Source of the DNA: Enterococcus_K sp051713825
Lineage (GTDB): Bacteria > Bacillota > Bacilli > Lactobacillales > Enterococcaceae
NCBI RefSeq assembly: GCF_051713825.1
Contig: NZ_JBIOQR010000001.1
Location: 3,844,001 to 3,908,000 of the forward strand
DNA: 64,000 nucleotides
Direction of reading: 5' to 3'
Numbering within the stretch: the stretch's first letter is position 1; every line of letters begins with the position of its first letter. The position numbers and the translations under genes were made by a program. This document shows, in pieces, positions 1 through 7,501 of this stretch. The notes under the pieces are model-generated. The model ran no database searches, was not told the origin of the DNA, and saw nothing but the letters and a program-made list of their open reading frames with translations.

Positions 1-37
1 ACAACTTCCCCCACTCTAAATCACAATGACTCCCCAT

Positions 38-757
38 TCATTCCCCTTTTATCTTTCCTAATTCTTCTTCAGTTAGTTGGCGATAGCTTCCTAGTTCAAT
101 ATCTTCTGGTAGGTACAAATTACCCATTCTTATCCTCTTCAGGTAGGTAACTTCTTTACCTACTGCTGCGACCATACGTTTTACTTGATGGAATTTCCCC
201 TCATGAAGTATCAATTTTATCTCTGAAGTGTGCATCGCCTCATCCACCGAGACAATTGTAAGCTTCGCTGGCAATGTTTGTTCTTCTCCACTGATAATTA
301 CGCCTGCTTCAAAAGCAGTGATATCTTCATTGGTCATAATCCCTGCTACATGGGCATAATATTCTTTTTCGACATGTTTTTTTGGTGATAATAATTGGTG
401 CGAAAGAACACCGTCATTGGTAATTAATAATAAGCCTTCCGTGTCCTTATCTAAGCGACCAACAGGGAAGAGGTCTTCCCGATATTCTTCATCACTAAAT
501 AGATCCAAGACCGTTTCATCGTAATTATCCTGTGTCGCCGAGATTACCCCTTGTGGTTTATTCAGCAGGTAATAAAAGTCTTTTTGGTAGGTAATTTTCT
601 CCCCCTCAAACGTAATCTGATCTAGTTTTTCTTTGACCTGAAATTTATCACTTTTGATGGTTTCACCGTTCACTTGAACCTGCCCTTTTTTGATGAATAC
701 TTTGACTTCTTTACGACTCCCTAAGCCAACATCTGCTAAAAATTTATCTAAGCGCAT
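38..757 (-). CDS. rsuA: 16S rRNA pseudouridine synthase, RsuA family
   Basis: Predicted to isomerise a uridine in 16S rRNA to pseudouridine (U516 in E. coli RsuA). The 239-residue protein has an N-terminal S4 RNA-binding domain (about 1-60) and a catalytic domain with the motif GRLDKDTEGLLL, whose Asp at about residue 103 is the family nucleophile. Length and order fit the RsuA/RluE/RluF group. The start is set by a strong AGGAGG a few bases before the ATG. That ribosome-binding site directly follows the T-run of the flippase terminator, so rsuA may be read partly by read-through from the gene upstream. Which rRNA uridine is modified is inferred from the family. RluB-like specificity is the main alternative. 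Confidence 0.9.
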   Translation of the reverse strand: MRLDKFLADVGLGSRKEVKVFIKKGQVQVNGETIKSDKFQVKEKLDQITFEGEKITYQKDFYYLLNKPQGVISATQDNYDETVLDLFSDEEYREDLFPVGRLDKDTEGLLLITNDGVLSHQLLSPKKHVEKEYYAHVAGIMTNEDITAFEAGVIISGEEQTLPAKLTIVSVDEAMHTSEIKLILHEGKFHQVKRMVAAVGKEVTYLKRIRMGNLYLPEDIELGSYRQLTEEELGKIKGE

Positions 758-774
758 TCCGATTTCCTCCTAAA

Positions 775-810
775 AAAGAGTGGAGCTGACTTATGTCATG
801 GTCTCCACTC
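775..810 (-). terminator. Rho-independent terminator of the flippase gene
   Basis: An 8-bp stem GAGTGGAG/CTCCACTC is followed on the minus strand by a run of six T. It sits between the flippase stop and the rsuA ribosome-binding site, so it probably attenuates rather than fully isolates rsuA. Confidence 0.75.
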
Positions 811-818
811 AACGATCG

Positions 819-2465
819 TTATTTTATCTTTAATTTTCTGCGTAAACTTCCAATGCGTTCTCCGAGAAGCTTATCTGCTAGTCGTGTTTTTAGTGCAAGA
901 TATCCATAGACTGCACCACCTACTGCTGCAACAAGTACCACTAGAATAAACGACTGGAACTTACTATTTACATCTAGGACTAAACCAAAGATTACTCTGG
1001 CAATTCCTGCTGCAACCATCATAATAAGCGTCATAAGGAATATCAACAAGACCCTGCGTGCGGTCAAATTAATATTAAATCGTGTCACTTTATGGATTTT
1101 CCTAACAATCAGATAACATGAAACAGCAAAACCAATCATCGTCGCCATCAAAGGTCCATAAACCTCAAGCAAACGAATCAATGGGTACTGCAAAATTAGT
1201 TTCACGATAAAACCAATAACTAGGTAAACAATTGCAGCGGTATTCTGATACATCCCCTGTAGCATATTGGAGGCTAACATATATAATCCTAGGAATAACC
1301 CAGCAATACAAGCCTGTATCAAGACTTTTGTTCCCAAATGATCCGGTGAATAGAATAAAGTATTTAATGGGAATGCCAATAATATCATCCCAAAGGTTGC
1401 CGGAAACATCACAAAGGCAAACAGTTGAAAATTATTATTGGTCAATTTGGCTAGGCCAATATGATCTTTAATCGTAGCTGCTTCCGTAATTAACGGTAAG
1501 CCTGCCATTGCAATAGAGGTTGCTAAGGCGATTACCACCATCGTCAACTTATCTGGATTAGCACTAAACACCGAGAACAACTCGATTAAATGGTCATGAG
1601 AGTAGGCTGTTGCCCCTGCCATCACCTTTACAAAGGTCATTTGGTCAACCAATTTGAAAATAGTTACCCCTGAACCAACGATAATAAACGGAATCGCTTC
1701 TTTTACCGTCTCAACTAATAAGTCTTTAGTGGCTAGAGTTAATTGATTTGCGCTTTTTTCAACAAAAACATCCATTGTTACCTTTTGTTTTTGTAGGAAA
1801 TAGGTTAATACGACAAACGAAGCAAGCATACCGACAAAAGCTGCTAACGTCGATTGAGTTACAGCGGCAACATAATCGCCGCTCCCAACTTTCATAATGA
1901 TGAAAGCAGTCAATAGCATATAAAACACGCGAGCCACTTGTTCCACAATTTGTGATAAAGCAAATGGCATCATTTCTTGATTTCCTTGGAAATAGCCACG
2001 AATGACACTCATACAAGGAAAAACCAAAACAGCCACACTTAATGCGCGCATTGTTGGAATCAAGTCTTTTCCGCCACCTGATGCTTCGGCGAGCCAAGGA
2101 GAGCCAATGTACATAATTCCGGCAAACGCGACACCTAATACGGCCATCATCTGCAACGCTCTGATAAATAGCTGACGACTTGTTTGGTATTCATTTAGCG
2201 AATTATAATGAGAGACTTGTTTGGCAATAGCCGCTGGGATCCCAGCAGTCGAAACCATCAGAAATAATGCATAGACATTGTAGCCCATGTTCATCAATCC
2301 GTTGGCCGTCTTGGCATGTTCGCCCATCCATGCATACCATGGAATGACGTAAATAGCACCCAATAATCGAGAAATAATATTGCTGGCCGTCATCCATGCC
2401 GAACCACGAGCCATTTTTTCTTGATTGGTTAATTTTTTTGATTGCGGTTGTGTTTGATTATCCAT
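819..2465 (-). CDS. MATE/MOP-superfamily lipid flippase (MurJ/YtgP-like)
   Basis: Multi-pass membrane protein of 548 residues from the preferred ATG, with about 14 hydrophobic segments. The N-terminal stretch ARGSAWMTASNIISRLLGAIY is typical of the polysaccharide-biosynthesis/MurJ family (B. subtilis YtgP/YabM group). These proteins move undecaprenyl-linked cell-wall precursors such as lipid II across the membrane. It is divergent from murE, which makes a lipid II precursor and so supports a cell-wall role. A TTG 15 bases further upstream is in frame but has no spaced ribosome-binding site. The ATG is preceded by a short overlapping reading frame that could couple translation (separate entry). 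A second flippase of the same superfamily lies at 45838-47424, so which one is the main lipid II flippase cannot be told from sequence. Confidence 0.85.
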   Translation of the reverse strand: MDNQTQPQSKKLTNQEKMARGSAWMTASNIISRLLGAIYVIPWYAWMGEHAKTANGLMNMGYNVYALFLMVSTAGIPAAIAKQVSHYNSLNEYQTSRQLFIRALQMMAVLGVAFAGIMYIGSPWLAEASGGGKDLIPTMRALSVAVLVFPCMSVIRGYFQGNQEMMPFALSQIVEQVARVFYMLLTAFIIMKVGSGDYVAAVTQSTLAAFVGMLASFVVLTYFLQKQKVTMDVFVEKSANQLTLATKDLLVETVKEAIPFIIVGSGVTIFKLVDQMTFVKVMAGATAYSHDHLIELFSVFSANPDKLTMVVIALATSIAMAGLPLITEAATIKDHIGLAKLTNNNFQLFAFVMFPATFGMILLAFPLNTLFYSPDHLGTKVLIQACIAGLFLGLYMLASNMLQGMYQNTAAIVYLVIGFIVKLILQYPLIRLLEVYGPLMATMIGFAVSCYLIVRKIHKVTRFNINLTARRVLLIFLMTLIMMVAAGIARVIFGLVLDVNSKFQSFILVVLVAAVGGAVYGYLALKTRLADKLLGERIGSLRRKLKIK

Positions 2466-2490
2466 CTGAATGATTACCAACTTTCTTCAA
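2458..2490 (-). other. Possible 10-codon leader ORF coupled to the flippase start
   Basis: A GGAGGAG (2497-2503) is well spaced (about 8 nt) only from a TTG opening the frame MKKVGNHSDG. The stop of this frame (TAA) overlaps the flippase start as ATGGATAA. The flippase ATG itself lacks a well-spaced Shine-Dalgarno sequence. This geometry suggests translational coupling; there is no homology support. Confidence 0.3.
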
Positions 2491-2630
2491 AGCATACTCC
2501 TCCATTTTAATTGTAATTCGCCAAACTAGCAATCTCTTTTGCAAAATATTATAGTAGGAACAGAATTCTTTTGCTGATTTTTGATTTTTTTCTATTCCTT
2601 TGACCACTAAAAAATCAAAAGCGCCTATGG

Positions 2631-2636
2631 TATAAT
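2631..2636 (+). promoter_or_regulatory. Extended -10 promoter for murE
   Basis: TATAAT preceded by TG plus one base (TGG-TATAAT), about 110 bp before the murE ATG. No good -35 lies at 17 bp, which is tolerable for extended -10 promoters. Confidence 0.45.
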
Positions 2637-2744
2637 TGAGAAAGTTTAAAGGCATCTGAATTTTCACTTCAGATCACTTTTTCGTTATTCATTCAATCAG
2701 CTCTTTATTTTTATAAAATACAACCCAAAAGTGAGGCATCTCTT

Positions 2745-4292
2745 ATGACGTTTTCCCTAGATAAAATTCGCACATTATTACTTGAACACCAACTATTAAA
2801 AGAATTTGTAACTACTGATGGTTGGCATCTTCAATTAACTGAGCTTTCTACCCGCTCTTTCACAAAAATTTCCTACGATTCTCGTCAGGTAGACCGCGAT
2901 ACGCTCTTTTTCTGTAAAGGTCTGAATTTCAAAGAAGAATACTTAGTTTCAGCTATTCAAGCAGGGCTTTCTTGTTATGTTGCAGAACAGCCCTACGAAG
3001 TTAACGCGCAATGCGCCATCATTGTCACAGATATTCGCAAAGCTATGGCCGTTCTTAGCATGGCCTTTTATGACTATCCTCAAAATGAACTGACCGTTAT
3101 TGGGTTTACCGGAACTAAAGGAAAGACGACTGCGGCTTATTTTACAAAAGCCATCTTAGATCAGACGACTCAAAACAAAACAGCTTTACTTTCGACGATG
3201 AATACCACATTAGACGGAGTAAATTATTTCAAGTCTCATCTAACTACGCCAGAATCTCTAGATTTATATAAAATGATGCGCCAGGCAGTAGACAATCAGA
3301 TGAGCCATCTAGTTATGGAAGTCTCTTCTCAAGCTTATAAAACACAGCGCGTATATGGGTTAACATTTGATATCGGCCTATTCCTAAATATTTCACCAGA
3401 CCATATTAGCCCAATTGAACACCCGACCTTTGACGACTATTTCTATTGCAAACGTCAGCTGTTACTTCATTCTAAAAAAGTCATCATCAATCATGAAACT
3501 GACTACTATGCGCTTTTAGCTGAATCGATTAACCAAGCGGGTGTTCCCGTACTGACTTATGGTCGAGAGAAGACGGCTGATTTTCAAGTGGTTACAGATC
3601 AAACCGATTCACTTGCGTTTCACTTATCGCATACACAACAAGCTGTAGCTCACACAAACAAACAGGACTTACCGATGATTGATGGCGACTATCGAATCCT
3701 TTTAGCAGGTGATTTTAATCAAGAAAACGCCGCAAGTGCCTTGTTAGCTGCCAGCCTTGCCGGAGCTTCTGTATCAGACGGTCAAACAGGATTAGCTCAT
3801 GCACGTGTGCCTGGCCGAATGGATCAATTAACTCATAAAAATGGTGCCTCTGTATTTGTTGATTATGCCCATAATTATTTGAGTTTAAAAAATTTGCTGC
3901 AATTTGCTAAAAAAGAGAATCCGACTGGGAAGCTAATCGTTATTATCGGTAGCCCGGGAGACAAAGCTATCTCTCGTCGAAAAGATTTCGGCGTTGTTCT
4001 TTCCGAACTTTGTGACATCGCTATTTTGACTACAGATGACCCAGCTCATGAATCCCCTCAAAAAATTGCTGAGGAAATTGCTGCAGCGATTACCAATAAG
4101 CAGGTCGATGTTCGTTTTGAAATGGACCGATCTCACGCAATCGAATCCGCCTTATCGCTTTGTACGGCACAAGACACAGTCGTCATCGCCGGCAAGGGTG
4201 TCGATTTGTATCAAAAAGTCTTAGGAAAAGATGAACCTTACGAGGGTGACTACTTTATTGCTAAACGACTAATTGAAGAATCTGACATTTGA
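2745..4292 (+). CDS. murE: UDP-MurNAc-L-Ala-D-Glu:L-lysine ligase
   Basis: Cytoplasmic Mur ligase that adds the third residue to the peptidoglycan stem peptide using ATP. The 515-residue protein shows the Mur ligase ATP loop GFTGTKGKTT (about 120-129), the central MEVSSQAY and NISPDH motifs, and the C-terminal domain with PGRMDQ. The substrate-selecting motif reads DDPA (432-434 region) rather than the DNPR of diaminopimelate-adding enzymes. This points to L-lysine, as in enterococci and streptococci. It is transcribed alone, divergently from the flippase. GTGAGG precedes the ATG at reasonable distance. The function call is very safe; lysine specificity rests on the motif. Confidence 0.95.
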   Translation: MTFSLDKIRTLLLEHQLLKEFVTTDGWHLQLTELSTRSFTKISYDSRQVDRDTLFFCKGLNFKEEYLVSAIQAGLSCYVAEQPYEVNAQCAIIVTDIRKAMAVLSMAFYDYPQNELTVIGFTGTKGKTTAAYFTKAILDQTTQNKTALLSTMNTTLDGVNYFKSHLTTPESLDLYKMMRQAVDNQMSHLVMEVSSQAYKTQRVYGLTFDIGLFLNISPDHISPIEHPTFDDYFYCKRQLLLHSKKVIINHETDYYALLAESINQAGVPVLTYGREKTADFQVVTDQTDSLAFHLSHTQQAVAHTNKQDLPMIDGDYRILLAGDFNQENAASALLAASLAGASVSDGQTGLAHARVPGRMDQLTHKNGASVFVDYAHNYLSLKNLLQFAKKENPTGKLIVIIGSPGDKAISRRKDFGVVLSELCDIAILTTDDPAHESPQKIAEEIAAAITNKQVDVRFEMDRSHAIESALSLCTAQDTVVIAGKGVDLYQKVLGKDEPYEGDYFIAKRLIEESDI

Positions 4293-4338
4293 AATGGCGG
4301 AGTGTTGGAAAGTTACTCGAATGAACTAGACCGCAAAA

Positions 4339-4610
4339 GGAGCATGAGACATAACTCAAAAAGTTATGCCCATGCTCCTATTTCCCGAATAAACGGTGGG
4401 TACAGAAGCAACTCCTTCGGAAATAAGCTGAAATTCACAAAAATTTGAAGAGCACCACGTAGGAATCAATCAACATCGAAAGAAAGGCTTTCGTGTTTCT
4501 TGTCATTTCCGTGAATTCCCTCTTATTGCTGTAAAACACAACGAAGCATGAGTTGATGTTGCACAGTACCTACCCGGTTCTCGGAGTTAAACACTTCTGT
4601 CCCAACCTCC
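4339..4610 (+). repeat. Modular intergenic repeat element, copy A (no 53-bp module)
   Basis: Begins with a long hairpin (4339-4378; GGAGCATG...CATGCTCC with core CATAACT/AGTTATG). It continues with a head region and ends in a tail module (4527-4577) plus GTCCCAACCTCC at the right end. Long stretches match copy C (62526-62909), and part matches copy B (36066-36442, inverted). This copy lacks the 53-bp module found once in C and three times in B. It lies between the convergent murE and leuS genes. It resembles in organisation the short intergenic repeats described in enterococci (EFAR) and pneumococcal BOX; identity with EFAR is not established here. Confidence 0.8.
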
Positions 4611-4632
4611 TTTTACTTTTATATCACAAATA

Positions 4633-4672
4633 AAAATAGCCATTCTCCAAAACACAGAGAATGGCTACTGCT
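4633..4672 (-). terminator. leuS terminator
   Basis: Inverted repeat GTAGCCATTCTC/GAGAATGGCTA followed by T-rich sequence on the minus strand, just after the leuS stop. Confidence 0.8.
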
Positions 4673-4680
4673 TTTAAAAG

Positions 4681-7194
4681 CTAATTTGCTACGATATTCA
4701 CCAATTTGTTTGGCACAACAATCACTTTTCGGATTGTTTTTCCTTCGATATTGGCTTGGATAGTTTCATCTGCCATCGCTAGTTTTTCTAATTCCTCTTT
4801 TGACAAGTCACGTGCAACATTGACTTTCGCACGAACTTTTCCGTTAATTTGGAAAACAACTTCAATTTCATCTTCTACTAATTCTGCTTCATCATAGGTT
4901 GGCCACGGAACATAAGAAATGCCTTCTTTATTACCCAAAATAGCCCATAATTCTTCTCCAATGTGTGGAGCAACTGGTGCTAATAATTGAACAAAACCTT
5001 CCATGTATTCATATGGTAGAACCTCAGCCTTATACGCTTCATTTACAAAGACCATCAGCTGTGAAATCCCGGTGTTAAAATGTAAATTATTGAAATCCTC
5101 TGTCACTTTTTTGACTGTTTGATGATAAACCTTGGTCAGCTTTCCATCATTTACAGTCGTAATTCTATCGCGCATCTTGTTATTTTCATCAACTAATAGA
5201 CGCCATACGCGATCTAGGAATTTGCGACTTCCTTCAAGACCATTCTCGCTCCAAGCAATCGAAGCATCTAATGGGCCCATGAACATTTCATACATCCGCA
5301 ACGTATCTGCACCATATTTTTCGATTACATCATCAGGGTTCACAACATTTTTTAATGACTTGCTCATCTTCGCAGGTGCTTCTTCCAGTTCTTCACCTGT
5401 CTCAATACTCACCCAAACACCTTCACGCTTTTCGACCATATTGGTTGGCACTAACGCACCACGGCTATCACGGAAGCTTTGACCTAGAATCATACCTTGG
5501 TTATATAGTTTTTGGAACGGTTCTTTCGTTGGAACCACACCGATATCGTATAAGAATTTGTGCCAGAAGCGAGCATATAATAAATGCAATACCGCATGCT
5601 CTGCTCCGCCAATATAGATATCTACTGGCATCCAGCGTTCAAGCTTTTCAAAGTTCGCTAATTCATTTTTGTTATGTGGGTCGATAAAACGCAGATAATA
5701 CCATGAGCTACCTGCCCATTGCGGCATAGTATTCGTTTCACGGCGACCTTTCATACCTGTTTTTGGATCAATCACATTTACCCAATCAGTAATATTCGCT
5801 AGTGGAGACTCACCTGTTCCACTTGGTTGAATATTTTCTGTTTTTGGCAATACTAGCGGTAATTCTGATTCTGGTACAGTTGTTGTCGTGCCATCTTCCC
5901 AATGAATCACAGGAATTGGTTCTCCCCAATAGCGTTGACGAGAGAATAACCAATCACGCAAACGATAACTCACTTCTTTTTTTCCAACCTGTTGTTCTTC
6001 TAACCAGTGATTCATCTTTTCGATTGCTTCTTCTTTACCCATACCATCAAGAAACTCTGAATTAATATGTGGGCCATCACCCACATAAGCTTCTTTGGTT
6101 ACGTCGCCCCCAGCAACCACTGGAAGAATCTCAATATCAAAGGTTTTCGCAAATTCATAGTCTCGTTCATCATGCGCCGGAACGGCCATAATTGCCCCGG
6201 TTCCATAAGAAGCAAGAACATAATCGGCAATCCAAATCGGTACTTCTTTGCCATTTACCGGATTAATCGCATACGCGCCTGTAAAAACCCCTGTCTTTTC
6301 TTTCGCTAAATCGGTTCGCTTCAAATCAGATTTTTTTGAAGCTTCTTCAATGTAGGCTTCCACTGCTTCTTTTTGCTTAGACGTCGTAATCCTTTTGACT
6401 AGTTCAAGCTCAGGTGCAAGTACTGCGTAAGTTGCACCAAATAAGGTATCCGGACGGGTTGTGAATACTGTAAAGGAGTCCTCTGTCCCAGCAATCTTAA
6501 AATCGACGTTAGCACCAACTGAACGACCAATCCAGTTTCGTTGCATCTCTTTGATACTTTCTGGCCAGTCCACGGTCTCTAAGTCATCTAACAAACGGTC
6601 AGCGTACGCCGTAATTTTTAACATCCATTGACGCATTGGCTTGCGAATGACATCGTACCCCCCACGCTCACTTTTTCCATCAATAACTTCTTCATTAGAG
6701 ATCACTGTTCCTAATTCAGGAACCCAGTTTACAGCGACTTCCGCTTCATAAGCCAAGCCTTTTTCATAAAGCTTTGTAAAAATCCATTGTGTCCATTTAT
6801 AGTACTCAGGATCTGTCGTGTTCAGTTCACGATTCCAATCATAACTAAAACCTAACGCGTTAATTTGACGGCGGAAGGTTTCAATATTCTTTTTCGTAAA
6901 TTCTGCCGGATCATTCCCTGTATCTAACGCATATTGTTCTGCAGGTAAACCAAACGCATCCCAGCCCATTGGATGTAAGACATTGTATCCTTGGCTTCGT
7001 TTGATTCGTGACAAAATATCTGTCGCAGTGTAGCCTTCTGGATGTCCTACATGTAACCCTTGTCCTGATGGGTATGGGAACATATCTAATGCATAAAATT
7101 TAGGTTTTGCTGGGTCATCATGTGTATTAAACGTATTCGTTTTGGCCCAATATTTTTGCCATTTTTTTTCTATTTCTTTGTGGTTATAACTCAT
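4681..7194 (-). CDS. leuS: Leucyl-tRNA synthetase
   Basis: Class Ia aminoacyl-tRNA synthetase charging tRNA-Leu; two of its substrates, Leu(UAG) and Leu(UAA), are in the tRNA cluster of this window. The 837-residue protein has the HIGH-type motif in PYPSGQGLHVGH (about 40-51), a CP1 editing domain in the middle (about 220-420, with the TTRPDTLFGATY and AVPAHDERD motifs) and KMSKS at about 609-613. The anticodon-binding and C-terminal domains follow. The start is preceded by AGGAGG. An upstream leucine T-box controls it, so expression should rise when uncharged tRNA-Leu accumulates. Confidence 0.97.
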   Translation of the reverse strand: MSYNHKEIEKKWQKYWAKTNTFNTHDDPAKPKFYALDMFPYPSGQGLHVGHPEGYTATDILSRIKRSQGYNVLHPMGWDAFGLPAEQYALDTGNDPAEFTKKNIETFRRQINALGFSYDWNRELNTTDPEYYKWTQWIFTKLYEKGLAYEAEVAVNWVPELGTVISNEEVIDGKSERGGYDVIRKPMRQWMLKITAYADRLLDDLETVDWPESIKEMQRNWIGRSVGANVDFKIAGTEDSFTVFTTRPDTLFGATYAVLAPELELVKRITTSKQKEAVEAYIEEASKKSDLKRTDLAKEKTGVFTGAYAINPVNGKEVPIWIADYVLASYGTGAIMAVPAHDERDYEFAKTFDIEILPVVAGGDVTKEAYVGDGPHINSEFLDGMGKEEAIEKMNHWLEEQQVGKKEVSYRLRDWLFSRQRYWGEPIPVIHWEDGTTTTVPESELPLVLPKTENIQPSGTGESPLANITDWVNVIDPKTGMKGRRETNTMPQWAGSSWYYLRFIDPHNKNELANFEKLERWMPVDIYIGGAEHAVLHLLYARFWHKFLYDIGVVPTKEPFQKLYNQGMILGQSFRDSRGALVPTNMVEKREGVWVSIETGEELEEAPAKMSKSLKNVVNPDDVIEKYGADTLRMYEMFMGPLDASIAWSENGLEGSRKFLDRVWRLLVDENNKMRDRITTVNDGKLTKVYHQTVKKVTEDFNNLHFNTGISQLMVFVNEAYKAEVLPYEYMEGFVQLLAPVAPHIGEELWAILGNKEGISYVPWPTYDEAELVEDEIEVVFQINGKVRAKVNVARDLSKEELEKLAMADETIQANIEGKTIRKVIVVPNKLVNIVAN

Positions 7195-7204
7195 GGTTCT
7201 CCTC

Positions 7205-7455
7205 CTTTATACTAAAAAAAGTCCTATAAAAAGAGTTTTCTCTTTTTATAGGACGTAATCTACGTGGTACCACCTACATTTACCTTTTGTACAAAAGGCC
7301 TCAAACGTCTTAACGATCGTCACCGTACCCACTTACTTATTGTTTCAGTAGGTATACGAGAAAGGCGAGTTCAAAAGCATCCATACACATTTCCACCAAC
7401 CATGTGCTCTCTATCATTTCAAACTTTTTACTAATTCCTTTTTATCCGTTTATCT
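7205..7455 (-). promoter_or_regulatory. T-box riboswitch (leucine) upstream of leuS
   Basis: The minus strand carries the conserved T-box core GGTGGTACCACG (about 7262-7275). A strong terminator follows, with a 15-bp stem (7221-7235 with 7240-7254) and a T-run. In the 5' part, a GAACTCGC segment near 7370 fits a specifier loop displaying the leucine codon CUC. Uncharged tRNA-Leu is expected to stabilise the antiterminator and allow leuS transcription. The specifier assignment is by eye from the context. Confidence 0.88.
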
Positions 7456-7469
7456 ATTTCAATAGTTTC

Positions 7470-7498
7470 ATACTACCAAATTTAGACAGTGAATTCAA
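7470..7498 (-). promoter_or_regulatory. leuS promoter
   Basis: TTGAAT, 17-bp spacer, TAGTAT on the minus strand, just upstream of the T-box leader and abutting the 3' end of the LysM hydrolase gene. Confidence 0.5.
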
Positions 7499-7501
7499 TT
7501 C

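Noticed and set aside
2458..2667. 69-codon minus-strand frame overlapping the flippase start
   Set aside because: No ribosome-binding site at its own start; only the last 10 codons have a spaced GGAGG, recorded as a possible leader.
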